From NCBI RefSeq assembly GCF_036014115.1, contig NZ_CP107913.1:6689501-6753500 (forward strand): a stretch of DNA of 64,000 bases. Direction: 5' to 3'. A program made the translations under genes and the position numbers. Shown here one piece after another: positions 51,498 through 59,408 of the stretch (the stretch's first letter is position 1; each line of letters starts with the position of its first letter). The notes under the pieces are model-generated. The model did no database searches. It was not told the origin of the DNA and was given only the letters and a program-made list of their open reading frames with translations. The DNA comes from Streptomyces sp. NBC_00448. GTDB taxonomy: Bacteria > Actinomycetota > Actinomycetes > Streptomycetales > Streptomycetaceae.

Positions 51498-51890
51498 TCA
51501 GTTCGTCGGGCCGCAGGCGCTGTCGGTGCCGCGCTGGACGCAGACCGTCATGAGGTGGCCGGGACCGTCGTAGTACCAGGAGCTGTGGTGGTAGCCCGCG
51601 GTCGTGATCTGCTGGGACTCGATGACGGCGGCGCGGTTGCCGGCGTCGTCCTGGATCCAGGCGTGGCAGCCCTGGGAGTCGCCCTCGGTCTCCCACCGCA
51701 TGTGGTCGTGGGCCGGGGAGCCTTGGAGCTGGATCTCCTGGACGACGGCGCAGCCCGGGAGGACGACCGGGGAGTTGCCCTCCAACCGCGCGGTGGCGGC
51801 GCCGGCGGACGTCGCGCCGGCGGCGAGCGCGGTGCCGGCCAGCGCCGTGGCGGTGGCCAGGTACGTCGTGATCCTCTGCTTGCGCGTCAT
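51498..51890 (-). CDS. Small secreted protein with four cysteines
   Basis: The 130-residue protein has a clear signal peptide (MTRKQRITTYLATATALAG then AGATSAGAA) and a mature part of about 98 residues with four Cys (PGCAVV, QGCHAW, TVCVQ, SACGP). These probably form two disulphides in a small beta fold. No family is recognised. The ATG at 51890 follows GGAGGGGG. The next gene on this strand, about 240 bp upstream, encodes a wall-acting transglycosylase, so both are exported. Confidence 0.8.
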   Translation of the reverse strand: MTRKQRITTYLATATALAGTALAAGATSAGAATARLEGNSPVVLPGCAVVQEIQLQGSPAHDHMRWETEGDSQGCHAWIQDDAGNRAAVIESQQITTAGYHHSSWYYDGPGHLMTVCVQRGTDSACGPTN

Positions 51891-52061
51891 GCCGTCCCCC
51901 TCCGGCCCGCCGGACGGTCCGGCCGGGCCCGGCAGCAGCGTAGCGCGGCGTGATCCCCGGTCAGAGGCCTCTCACCTGGTGCTTCGCGGAACCACGGCGT
52001 CCGGGGCGCGGGCCGGGGGAGCCGGACGGGTGGCCCCGTGACGGCCCCGAAACGGCCCCGG

Positions 52062-52089
52062 CCCGCCGCCCGGTGAGGAGGGCGGCGGG
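52062..52089 (-). terminator. Terminator hairpin after the LysM-transglycosylase gene
   Basis: A perfect 10-bp stem (CCCGCCGCCC at 52062-52071, complement at 52080-52089) with an eight-base loop lies 40 bases after the stop of the minus-strand transglycosylase gene. Confidence 0.65.
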
Positions 52090-52128
52090 TCGGGAGGCGC
52101 GGGCGGGGGACAGCGCCCCGCGAGCGGT

Positions 52129-52983
52129 TTAGTAAGGGCCGTTGACGTTGTCGATGGAGCCGTACACGTGGTACGCGTAGTTGCACGCGGCGACGATGTT
52201 CGCGACCGGGTCGTAGATGTCGTTCGAGGTGCCCGCCACGTGGTAGGCGTCGAACGTCGGCTGGATGGTCTGCAGCAGGCCCTTGGACGGGGTGCCCGCG
52301 GCCGCGTTGGAGTCCCAGTTGTTGATGGCGTTCGGGTTGCCCGAGGACTCCCGCATGACGTTGCGGTAGATGCCGTCGTAGCTGCCCGGGATGCCGTTCT
52401 GCTTCATGATCGCCAGCGCCTGGTTGATCCAGCCGTCCAGGTTGTCCGGGTAGGTCTGGGTCGCCGTGGTCGTGGTGCTGGCCGACGCGTCGGACGCCGT
52501 GGTGGCGGTCGAGGACGCGGTCGAGCTGCTCGCCGTCGACGGGGCCGCCTTCGCGGTGGTGGCCGAGGAGGACACGGCCGAGGTGGAGGAGGCGGAGGCG
52601 CCGGACTTCGCCGGGGTGGCCTTGCCGGCCGGGACCTTGAGCGCCTGGCCCGGGTGGATGATGTACGGGCTGTGGATCTTGTTGACCCACGCGATGGCGT
52701 GCCAGCCGCCCGGGGACTTGTGGGCGCGGGCGATGCCGATCAGGGTGTCGCCGGGCTTGACCGTGTACGTGGTGAACGAGTGGTGGCCCCGCCAGTGCGC
52801 GCCGTGCTTGGCGTGAGCGGTGCCCGCGGTGTGCGGCGCGTTCTTCGCGGCGGACGGCTCGGCGGCCTGGGCCGTACCGGCCAGCGTGGCGCAGGCTATC
52901 GCGGCGAAGGTGCCGGCGACGATGGCGCCCCGGGTGGAGACGAGACGCTTCTTCATCGAGTTGTTGTGGGCATGCTTGGGCAT
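52129..52983 (-). CDS. Secreted LysM-domain lytic transglycosylase
   Basis: The 284-residue protein has a signal peptide (cut near AQA at 40). A LysM domain lies at 71-117 (TYTVKPGDTLIGIARAHKSPGG to HPGQALKVPAG). A Ser/Thr/Ala linker follows, then a C-terminal SLT domain from 180: INQALAIMKQNG, NVMRESSGNPNAINNWDSNA with catalytic Glu212, and SKGLLQTIQPTFDAYH. It binds peptidoglycan and cuts glycan strands. The ATG at 52983 follows AGAGG by ten bases; Met10 is an alternative. The upstream leader is unusually long and AT-rich. Confidence 0.92.
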   Translation of the reverse strand: MPKHAHNNSMKKRLVSTRGAIVAGTFAAIACATLAGTAQAAEPSAAKNAPHTAGTAHAKHGAHWRGHHSFTTYTVKPGDTLIGIARAHKSPGGWHAIAWVNKIHSPYIIHPGQALKVPAGKATPAKSGASASSTSAVSSSATTAKAAPSTASSSTASSTATTASDASASTTTTATQTYPDNLDGWINQALAIMKQNGIPGSYDGIYRNVMRESSGNPNAINNWDSNAAAGTPSKGLLQTIQPTFDAYHVAGTSNDIYDPVANIVAACNYAYHVYGSIDNVNGPY

Positions 52984-53471
52984 GATCTGCGGACCTCTTC
53001 ACGATTGCTTGTTCAGTGGTGGTCGGCCCCCCTCGTCATTCCGACCCGCATTTCGTTTATCGATGCGCTGTGGCGAGCACATTGTTAGCAGCCGATAAAA
53101 GGGTCCACAATTGCCCTATGTGCTATGCCGCTTAGTAGACGGCCATGGCCGCCGCGGTTTTCGCCCCGGATAGCGGGGCGGGGGCGCCCGTGAATGCACT
53201 AACCGGCTTCGTAGGTGACGTGTGTCCTATGTCGTGCATCACGTCGGACCGCCCGGTGGGGAAACGCCAAGTAAGGGTGCGGGCGCGGAAAGTGCGGACG
53301 CTTTTCCTTCTTAATAATGGCTTAGACGTGCAAATTGCCCAAGAAGCGCTTATGCCATCGAATCGGACATGAGGAAGCGCGCGTGATCGGCTAGGCGGGT
53401 GATTTCGGGTGATTTGCCGACGTGGGGACGCGGAGGAGCGGAGGCGCGGGGATGCGGCGACGTGGGCACGC
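52984..53471. other. Long AT-richer leader and spacer upstream of the transglycosylase gene
   Basis: About 350 bp next to the minus-strand gene is markedly AT-richer than the window average, with stretches such as TTATTAAGAAGGAAAAG and TTTTATCGGCTGC on the minus strand. This could be a structured 5' leader. The c-di-AMP (ydaO-type) motif was looked for and not found. No coding frame is credible. Confidence 0.5.
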
Positions 53472-53519
53472 GGTGATGCGGTGATCCGGTGATGCGGTGA
53501 TCCGGTGATCCGGTGACGC
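53472..53519 (+). repeat. Six tandem 8-bp units GGTGATSC
   Basis: The units run GGTGATGC, GGTGATCC, GGTGATGC, GGTGATCC, GGTGATCC, GGTGACGC. A looser G-rich repeat (GACGYGG, GGAGCGGAGGCGCGG) extends left to about 53420. It lies in a non-coding gap. Confidence 0.85.
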
Positions 53520-53552
53520 ATGGATACGGTGGCGCGGCGACGGGCGCGCAAA

Positions 53553-53589
53553 AGGAGGCCAGGGCGCCCTCTCGGCGTCCTGGCCTCCT
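53553..53589 (-). terminator. Rho-independent terminator of the amino-acid ABC operon
   Basis: AGGAGGCCAGG and its complement (53553-53563 and 53579-53589) form a stem extended inward by five pairs (one G-U) with a CTCTC loop. On the minus strand it is followed by TTTT. It lies 50 bases after the ATPase stop codon, so it ends the operon; a true U-tract is unusual in such GC-rich DNA. Confidence 0.85.
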
Positions 53590-53639
53590 GATCCGGCCCT
53601 GAGTTCTCTCGCCCCTTCGGGACCCTGCTACGCCGCCCC

Positions 53640-54440
53640 TCAGAGCACCGTCGACAGGAATGCCCGGGTGCGCTCGTGCGCGGCGCCCGTCGGCGTCAGC
53701 CGCGCGGACGGGCCGGTCTCCACCACCCGCCCGTTCTCCATGAAAACGAACCGGTCGCACACCTCCCGCGCGAAGCCGATCTCGTGGGTGACGATCAGCA
53801 TCGTCATTCCGGAACTGGCCAGCGACCGGATGACGTCCAGCACGCCGGCGACGAGTTCGGGGTCCAGCGCCGAGGTCGGCTCGTCGAAGAGCAGGACCTG
53901 GGGGTCCATGGCGAGGGCGCGCGCGATGGCCACCCGCTGCTGCTGCCCGCCGGACAGCTCGGCGGGGTACGCGTCCGCCTTCTCCTTGAGCCCGACCAGC
54001 GCCAGCAGCTCCCGGGCCCGTCGGGTCGCCTCGGCCTTGCTGCGGCCGAGCACGCCGACCGGTGCCTCGATGATGTTCTGGAGGATGGTCATGTGGGAGA
54101 AGAGGTTGAACCCCTGGAAGACCATGCCGATGTTCCGGCGCTGCGCGGCCTCCAGGCGGTTCGGCAGCTCGCGGACGGCGGTGCCGTGCGGCCGGTAGCC
54201 GAGGAGCTCGCCGTCCAGGAGGACGGCTCCCTCGTCCGTCTTCTCCAGCATGTTCAGGCAGCGCAGGAACGAGCTCTTGCCCGCGCCGGAGGGCCCCAGC
54301 AGGCAGATGGTCTCGCCGCGCTCCACGTCCAGGCTCACGTGGTCCACGACGGTCAGGTCGCCGTACCGCTTGGTGATGTCCACCGCGCGCAGGATGGGGC
54401 CGCTGCCCGTGGCGGTCGCGGTCGTCTCTGTGGAGGTCAC
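53640..54440 (-). CDS. Polar amino acid ABC transporter ATP-binding protein (GlnQ-like)
   Basis: The 266-residue ATPase has Walker A GPSGAGKSS (49-57), a Q-loop at NIGMVFQGFNLF, signature LSGGQQQ (162-168), and Walker B VLLFDEPTSALDPE. The sequence HMTILQNIIEAP and the THEIGFAREVCDRFVFMENG tail are the amino-acid (HisP/GlnQ) type. The GTG at 54440 overlaps the permease TGA by four bases. It is the last gene of the importer operon. Confidence 0.93.
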   Translation of the reverse strand: MTSTETTATATGSGPILRAVDITKRYGDLTVVDHVSLDVERGETICLLGPSGAGKSSFLRCLNMLEKTDEGAVLLDGELLGYRPHGTAVRELPNRLEAAQRRNIGMVFQGFNLFSHMTILQNIIEAPVGVLGRSKAEATRRARELLALVGLKEKADAYPAELSGGQQQRVAIARALAMDPQVLLFDEPTSALDPELVAGVLDVIRSLASSGMTMLIVTHEIGFAREVCDRFVFMENGRVVETGPSARLTPTGAAHERTRAFLSTVL

Positions 54441-55411
54441 GGTTGGTCCACCTCGATTGCCTTGGGCCGGTTCGCGGACCGGCCGCGGGTGTTGCGCAGG
54501 GTCCGCTCCAGCAGGGTCTGGCCCACCGACATCACCGAGACGATGATCATGTACCAGAGGCTGGCGACGATGAGCAGCGGGATGACCTGGAAGTTGCTGT
54601 TGTAGATCTGCTGGACGGAGTAGAGCAGGTCCGGCACCGAGATGAAGGCCACCAGGGAGGTGGACTTCAGCAGGTTGATCGACTCGTTGGCGATCGGCGG
54701 CACCGCGGTCCGCAGGGCCTGCGGGAAGACGATCCGGCGCAGGGTGCGGATGTTCGACATGCCCAGCGCCGTCGCCGCTTCCCGCTGCCCGCTCGGTACG
54801 GCCAGGATCGCCGCGCGCAGCACCTCGGAGGTGTACGCCGCCTGCTGGAGCCCGAAGGCGACGATCGCCGCGGTGACCGGCTGCACCAGGTTCTTGGTGT
54901 CGACGTCGAAGAACTGGGGCCCGAACGGGATGCCGAGCCCCAGCGCGGGATAGATCAGCGAGAAGTTGTAGACCAGGATCAGCAGGACCAGCAGCGGCAT
55001 CGAGCGGAAGAACCACACGTAGACGCCGGCCGCCCCGCGGAGCACGGAGTTGGCGGAGAGCCGCATGTTGGCGAGCACCGCGCCGAGGACGACCGCGATG
55101 GCGATGGAGGCGACGGTGATGATCACCGTCCGCTCCAGGCCCTGCAGGATCGAGTGGTCGAAGAAGTAGTCGCCGACGGTGCCCCAGGCCAGGTTCTTGT
55201 TGCGCGCGAGGCCCTGCAGCCAGAACGCGCACACGAGCACGACCACGACCGCCGCGACCTTGCGCGCGTAGTGGGGGTGCGGGGAGCGGGTCATCCCGGC
55301 GAAGGGGTGCGGGGGGAGCACGGCGGCTCCCCCCGCTGCGCGGTCGGCCGGGGGCGGCGCGGTGTTCCCGGGGAGCGCGGTCCCCTGGGGCGATTTGCTG
55401 GTGTCGGCCAT
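54437..55411 (-). CDS. Polar amino acid ABC transporter permease (HisM/GlnP-like)
   Basis: The 324-residue permease has a Pro-rich cytoplasmic N-terminus. A basic segment precedes the transmembrane domain (VVVVLVCAFWLQGLARNK, then HSILQGLERTVIITVASIAI). It also has the amino-acid permease loop EVLRAAILAVPSGQREAATALGMSN. A GTGA overlap follows at its 3' end. It begins ten bases after the binding-protein stop. A single permease gene suggests a homodimer in the membrane. Confidence 0.93.
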   Translation of the reverse strand: MADTSKSPQGTALPGNTAPPPADRAAGGAAVLPPHPFAGMTRSPHPHYARKVAAVVVVLVCAFWLQGLARNKNLAWGTVGDYFFDHSILQGLERTVIITVASIAIAVVLGAVLANMRLSANSVLRGAAGVYVWFFRSMPLLVLLILVYNFSLIYPALGLGIPFGPQFFDVDTKNLVQPVTAAIVAFGLQQAAYTSEVLRAAILAVPSGQREAATALGMSNIRTLRRIVFPQALRTAVPPIANESINLLKSTSLVAFISVPDLLYSVQQIYNSNFQVIPLLIVASLWYMIIVSVMSVGQTLLERTLRNTRGRSANRPKAIEVDQP

Positions 55412-55421
55412 GGCCGGTTCC

Positions 55422-56318
55422 TCAGTTGGTCGGGTTCGGGGAGGGGTTGACGAGCGCCTTGGTCACGCCGGCCTTCTCGACGCCGTAACGCTCCAGGATC
55501 TTCTGGTACGACCCGTCCTTGATCAGCGCGTCGATGCCGTCGGCGACGGACTGGGCCATCCCGCTGCCCTTCTTGGTGGCCACGCCGATGTAGACCGACA
55601 GGTAGTGCGGGCCGCCGAGGGTGAACACGTCGCCGGACTGCTTGGCCACGTAGCCGAGGTTGGTGACGGTCGCGGTGGTGGCGTCCACCTGCTTGCTGCG
55701 CACCGCGAGGGTCGCGGCGCCCTGGTCGGCGAAGGTCTTGACGTCGATGGCGCCCTTGCCGGCCTTGACGCAGGTGGTGGACTGCTCCTTCAGCACCGGG
55801 ATGGAGCTGGAGGCGGCGACCATGGAGATCTTCTTGCCGCACAGGTCGTCCATCGAGCCGCCGATCGCCGGGCTGCCCTTCAGCGACAGGAACTCGTAGT
55901 GGTCCTCAAGGAAGGCGACCTGGTCGAAGGACTTCTCGCGCTCGGCGGTGACGTCCGCGCCGAACGCGCCGAAGTACGTGCCGCGGTTCACGCCCAGCAG
56001 CGCGTTCTCGAAGGAGTCCTTCTTCTGCTGGACCTTCTTGCCGAACGGCCCGCTGAGCGCGTCCGCCAGGTCCACGTCCACGCCGACCGCCTTGCCCGAC
56101 TCCAGCATCGCGTAGGGCGGGTAGCCGATGACCATGGGGGCGACCAGGTCGCCCTTGGCGCCGGCGGGCAGCTGCACGGAGGCGGTCGAGGTGCCGCTGC
56201 CGGCGGAGTTCTTCGGCGAGCTGCCGCCGTTGTCGGAGGAGGAGCCGGAACAGGCGGTCAGGACGCCGGCGGCGACCACCGCGGCGGTGCCGGCGAGGAT
56301 GCTCTTTCTGATCTTCAT
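55422..56318 (-). CDS. Family 3 amino-acid-type substrate-binding lipoprotein
   Basis: The 298-residue lipoprotein has a lipobox LTAC (Cys23) and a Ser/Gly linker. The SBP_bac_3 body includes MVIGYPPYAMLESGKAVGVDVDLADALSG, VTAEREKSFDQVAFLEDHYEFL, and LCGKKISMVAASSSIPVL. It captures a polar amino acid or related amine for the permease and ATPase encoded downstream. The substrate in this cluster may be a gamma-amino or polyamine-derived compound, judged from the neighbouring catabolic genes. Confidence 0.92.
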   Translation of the reverse strand: MKIRKSILAGTAAVVAAGVLTACSGSSSDNGGSSPKNSAGSGTSTASVQLPAGAKGDLVAPMVIGYPPYAMLESGKAVGVDVDLADALSGPFGKKVQQKKDSFENALLGVNRGTYFGAFGADVTAEREKSFDQVAFLEDHYEFLSLKGSPAIGGSMDDLCGKKISMVAASSSIPVLKEQSTTCVKAGKGAIDVKTFADQGAATLAVRSKQVDATTATVTNLGYVAKQSGDVFTLGGPHYLSVYIGVATKKGSGMAQSVADGIDALIKDGSYQKILERYGVEKAGVTKALVNPSPNPTN

Positions 56319-56373
56319 GAGGGGCGCCGTACTTTCTCGCAGGGTGTGTGGCTTCGGGGCGGGGGCGTTCGTA

Positions 56374-56850
56374 CTACGCGACGCGGCCGATGGTCAGCGA
56401 CCGCACGCCGCTGACCCGGGTCTCCGCGCAGGCCGCGGCGAACTCCGCCAGCCCCTCGGTGATCGAGGCGAAGATGGTGCAGGGGGTCCAGCCCAGCGGG
56501 CCGAACACGCGGCCGCCCTTGCCGTAGAAGATGCCGACCTCCCACAGCTCGAAGTTCAGGCCGGACATCTGGCCGGGCTCCTGGAAGAACCAGATGAGGT
56601 CGCCGGCGCCGGGGATCACCTGCTGGTTCTCCGCGGGCAGGGCCCGGGGGTCGAAGGTGTGCGCCTGCTCGGGCAGGCCGAACATGATCTCCGGCCCGGC
56701 GTACATGGCGTGCATGACCTTCTCGGTCACGGGCTCCGCCAGGGCGTCCCAGATGGCCGCGCACGTCTCGGGTGCGTCGTCCGTGGCGAGGGTGGCCACG
56801 GCGCGGGTGCCGTCGTCGAACTGGAGGTAGATCCGGCGGTCGGTGCTCAT
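56374..56850 (-). CDS. DUF3830 cyclophilin-like protein
   Basis: The 158-residue DUF3830 protein has IYLQFDDGTRAVATLATDDAPETCAAIWDAL at the start, followed by GPEIMFGLPEQ, PGAGDLIWFFQEPGQM and WEVGIFYGKGGRVFGPLG. The cyclophilin-like fold often sits next to amino-acid ABC importers and amidohydrolases. Function unknown; binding of the imported compound is plausible. The ATG at 56850 follows GGAGAAACC. The binding-protein gene follows 55 bp downstream. Confidence 0.85.
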   Translation of the reverse strand: MSTDRRIYLQFDDGTRAVATLATDDAPETCAAIWDALAEPVTEKVMHAMYAGPEIMFGLPEQAHTFDPRALPAENQQVIPGAGDLIWFFQEPGQMSGLNFELWEVGIFYGKGGRVFGPLGWTPCTIFASITEGLAEFAAACAETRVSGVRSLTIGRVA

Positions 56851-56895
56851 AGGTTTCTCCGGAAGTGATGACCGTCGCCACACGTGCGAGCGGTG

Positions 56896-56918
56896 ATAAG
56901 AACGATAGTTCGTCTTAT
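56896..56918. promoter_or_regulatory. Imperfect dyad upstream of DUF3830 gene
   Basis: ATAAGAACGATAGTTCGTCTTAT reads as an imperfect dyad: the outer ATAAGA pairs with TCTTAT, the inner parts are ACGA and TTCGT. It lies 46-68 bases before the DUF3830 start in an AT-rich gap, a plausible site for the Lrp-type regulator or a promoter element. Inference only. Confidence 0.5.
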
Positions 56919-57007
56919 TTCGGACAGGAACGGATTGTGAGGAGGCTCATGGTGTGCGCGGAAGCGCACGGTATGAGCGGGCTGGGGGGCCGTCGGTGGA
57001 CGGGGTG

Positions 57008-57826
57008 TCAGGCGGCGGAGCGGGTCCGCGCGGCGTACCCGCGGGCCGCGGCCACGAAGTCGTCGAAGAGGATGTCGGCGTGGTGCCGCTCACCGGGCGC
57101 CGTCATCTTTTCCGGGTGCCACTGGACGCCCCGGAAGTACCAGTCCGGCGTGCGGCTCTCCGCCGCCTCGATCACGCCGTCGGCGGCCCAGGCGACCGGG
57201 CGGAGCGCGGCGGCCATCCGGTCCAGGGCCTGGTGGTGGATGGAGTTGACCCGCGCGGGGGCGGGCAGGCAGTCGCGCAGCCAGGAGGTGTCGGTGCGCA
57301 CCTCGTGCCGCAGGTTCCGCAGCTCCTGCGCGCCGTGGACGGCCGGATGCGCCGCGGTGACCGGGAGGTCGGCCTTGAGGGTGCCGCCCAGGGCCACGTT
57401 GGCGATCTGCAGGCCGCGGCAGATGCCCAGCACGGGCATCCGGCGGCGGAGCGCGCCGCGGACCAGCGCGGTCTCCGTCGCGTCCCGCCCGGGGTCGAGG
57501 TCGCCGGCCGAGTCGGCGGAGCCCGCCGCGCCCGCGGCACCTGCAGCGCCGTACGTCGCCGGATGGACGTCGCCGCCGCCGGACAGCAGCACCCCGGCCA
57601 CCGTGTCCAGCACGACCTCGGCCTCCTCCGCGGTGAGGGTGGGGGTCAGCACCGGGACGCCGCCGGCCGCGCTCACCGCGTGGGCGTACTCGGTGCCGAG
57701 GGTGTAGAGGTCGGTGCCGTCCCCCAGGTACGTGTCCAGCGGGCGGCGCCAGCTCGTGACGGCGACCAGTACGGGGCGGTGCGCGGTGGGCACCGGGCCG
57801 TTCACGGCGGGCAGCGGGCTGGTCAT
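57008..57826 (-). CDS. Class I glutamine amidotransferase-like hydrolase (gamma-glutamyl-GABA hydrolase, PuuD-like)
   Basis: The 272-residue peptidase C26 has VLLSGGGDVHPATYG, nucleophile Cys136 in GICRGLQIANVALGG, and His237-Glu239 in FRGVQWHPEKM. Such enzymes remove glutamate from gamma-glutamyl-GABA after the aldehyde step. The ATG overlaps the ALDH stop by four bases. A 20-residue Ala/Gly-rich loop (residues 93-108) is inserted before the nucleophile. Its pairing with the aldehyde dehydrogenase suggests a Puu-like pathway. Confidence 0.9.
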   Translation of the reverse strand: MTSPLPAVNGPVPTAHRPVLVAVTSWRRPLDTYLGDGTDLYTLGTEYAHAVSAAGGVPVLTPTLTAEEAEVVLDTVAGVLLSGGGDVHPATYGAAGAAGAAGSADSAGDLDPGRDATETALVRGALRRRMPVLGICRGLQIANVALGGTLKADLPVTAAHPAVHGAQELRNLRHEVRTDTSWLRDCLPAPARVNSIHHQALDRMAAALRPVAWAADGVIEAAESRTPDWYFRGVQWHPEKMTAPGERHHADILFDDFVAAARGYAARTRSAA

Positions 57827-59322
57827 CGGGGCTCCAGCTGGAACCAGGTGCTCTTCAGGTCGGTGTACTTGTCGATCGCGTGCGCGGACTTGTCGCGGCC
57901 GAAGCCGCTCGCGCCCGTGCCGCCGAAGGGCATGGCCATGGAACCCTCCTCGTAGCAGTTCACCCAGACCGATCCGGCCTTCAGCCGCCGCGCCACCGTG
58001 TGGGCGGTGGACAGGTCACGGGTCCACAGCCCGGCGGCCAGGCCGTACGGTGTCGCGTTGGCCAGCCGGACCGCCTCGTCGGTGCTGTCGACCACGAGCA
58101 CCGACAGCACCGGGCCGAACACCTCCTCCTGGGCGATGGACATCTTCTCGGTGACCCCGGTGAGCACCACGGGCGCGAGATAGCTGCCGCGCACCAGCGC
58201 CTCGCTGGGCACGAAGCGCTCCGCGGTTCCGGCGGCGAGCGTCGCGCCGTCGCGCAGCGCGCCGCGGACGTGCCCGAGCACGCGCTCCAGATGCGCCTCG
58301 CTCACCAGCGCGCCCGACGGAGCGTCGGCGTCCAGCGGGTCGGCCGGCCGCATCCGCTGCGCCTCCTCAACCGCGGCCGCGATCGCCTCGTCCGCGACGT
58401 CCCGGTGGACGATCATGCGCGAGGAGGCGCTGCACATCTGGCCCTGGTTGTAGAAGCAGGCCCAGGCGGTGGTGCGCCCGGCCTTCGCGACGTCGGCGTC
58501 CGGGAGGATCACGCTGGCGGACTTGCCGCCCAGTTCGGGCCAGACCCGCTTGCCGTTGGACTCGGCGGCGTAGCCGAGGAAGCGGCGGCCGACCGCGACG
58601 GACCCGGTGAAGGCGAGCACGTCGACGTCGGGGTGGCGGCCGAGCGCTTCGCCGGCCTCCGGGCCGAGCCCGGGCAGGACGTTGAGCACGCCCGCGGGGA
58701 GCCCCGCCGCCAGGGCGAGTTCGCCGAGGCGCAGCGCCGAGAAGGAGGTCTGCTCGGCGGGCTTGAGGACCACGCTGTTGCCCGCCAGCAGGGCCGGCCC
58801 GAGCTTCCACGCGGTCATCGTGAGCGGGAAGTTCCAGGGCACGACCGCCGCGACCACGCCGGCCGGCTCGCGGGTGACCAGGGCGAGCGCGTCGCCCGGC
58901 GAGGCCGGGTTCTCGTCCGCGAGCTTGTCGGCGAGCTGGCCGTACCAGCGCAGGCAGTCGGCGACGGCGGCGAGTTCGACGTCGAGCGCCTCGCGGACCG
59001 GCTTGCCCATCTCGATCGCGATGCGCAGCGCCAGTTCCTCGGCGTGGGCGGCGACCGTGTCGGCGAAGCGGATGAGGATCTCGCCGCGCCGGGCGGCCGG
59101 CAGCCGCGACCAGCGGCCGTCCTCGAAGGCCAGCCGGGCGGCACGGACGGCCTGGTCCACGTCCGTCCGGTCGGCCGCGGCCAGGAGCCCGACGACGCTG
59201 CCGTCGCGCGGGCTGACCACGGTGATCTCCCGCTCCCCGTGTGGCTGGACCCGCCGGCCGTCCACCAGGTGGCCGGCCGACCAGTCGAGCCCTGCGGCAA
59301 GAGCCGCGTCGTGAAGCCGCAT
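57823..59322 (-). CDS. Aldehyde dehydrogenase (PuuC/gamma-aminobutyraldehyde-like)
   Basis: The 499-residue NAD(P)-dependent dehydrogenase is complete. Asn164 is in VPWNFP, Glu263 in WPELGGKSAS and nucleophile Cys297 in NQGQMCSASSR, with the EEVFGPVLSV and WVNCYEEGSMAMPFGG motifs. It would oxidise an amino-aldehyde such as gamma-glutamyl-gamma-aminobutyraldehyde or a betaine aldehyde. The start ATG at 59322 follows GAGGAG, which lies inside a perfect inverted repeat. It is translationally coupled to the hydrolase. Confidence 0.93.
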   Translation of the reverse strand: MRLHDAALAAGLDWSAGHLVDGRRVQPHGEREITVVSPRDGSVVGLLAAADRTDVDQAVRAARLAFEDGRWSRLPAARRGEILIRFADTVAAHAEELALRIAIEMGKPVREALDVELAAVADCLRWYGQLADKLADENPASPGDALALVTREPAGVVAAVVPWNFPLTMTAWKLGPALLAGNSVVLKPAEQTSFSALRLGELALAAGLPAGVLNVLPGLGPEAGEALGRHPDVDVLAFTGSVAVGRRFLGYAAESNGKRVWPELGGKSASVILPDADVAKAGRTTAWACFYNQGQMCSASSRMIVHRDVADEAIAAAVEEAQRMRPADPLDADAPSGALVSEAHLERVLGHVRGALRDGATLAAGTAERFVPSEALVRGSYLAPVVLTGVTEKMSIAQEEVFGPVLSVLVVDSTDEAVRLANATPYGLAAGLWTRDLSTAHTVARRLKAGSVWVNCYEEGSMAMPFGGTGASGFGRDKSAHAIDKYTDLKSTWFQLEPR

Positions 59323-59324
59323 CG

Positions 59325-59353
59325 ATCTCTCCTCGTTCTGGATGAGGAGAGAT
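59325..59353 (-). promoter_or_regulatory. Perfect 10-bp dyad overlapping the aldehyde dehydrogenase ribosome site
   Basis: ATCTCTCCTC (59325-59334) and GAGGAGAGAT (59344-59353) are exact complements over a nine-base spacer. On the transcribed strand the right arm holds the Shine-Dalgarno GAGGAG, two bases before the ATG. The dyad sits between the -10-like CATAAT and the start. Confidence 0.8.
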
Positions 59354-59378
59354 TATGCCTAGTCGGCTATTTCGGCAA
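59352..59378 (-). promoter_or_regulatory. Probable promoter of the aldehyde dehydrogenase operon
   Basis: On the minus strand, TTGCCG (59378-59373) and CATAAT (59357-59352) are spaced 15 bp apart, in an AT-rich 86-bp gap. The spacing is short but the -10 is good for this organism. Confidence 0.55.
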
Positions 59379-59408
59379 TGGTTTCTTTCTTGTTCCGACA
59401 GATGAGGC

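Noticed and set aside
52984..53350. c-di-AMP (ydaO-type) riboswitch
   Set aside because: The conserved GGGGTGAATC and GCTAACC-type blocks were looked for on the coding strand and are not present.
53472..53519. CRISPR-like array
   Set aside because: Units are 8 bp and directly adjacent; there are no spacers and no cas genes.
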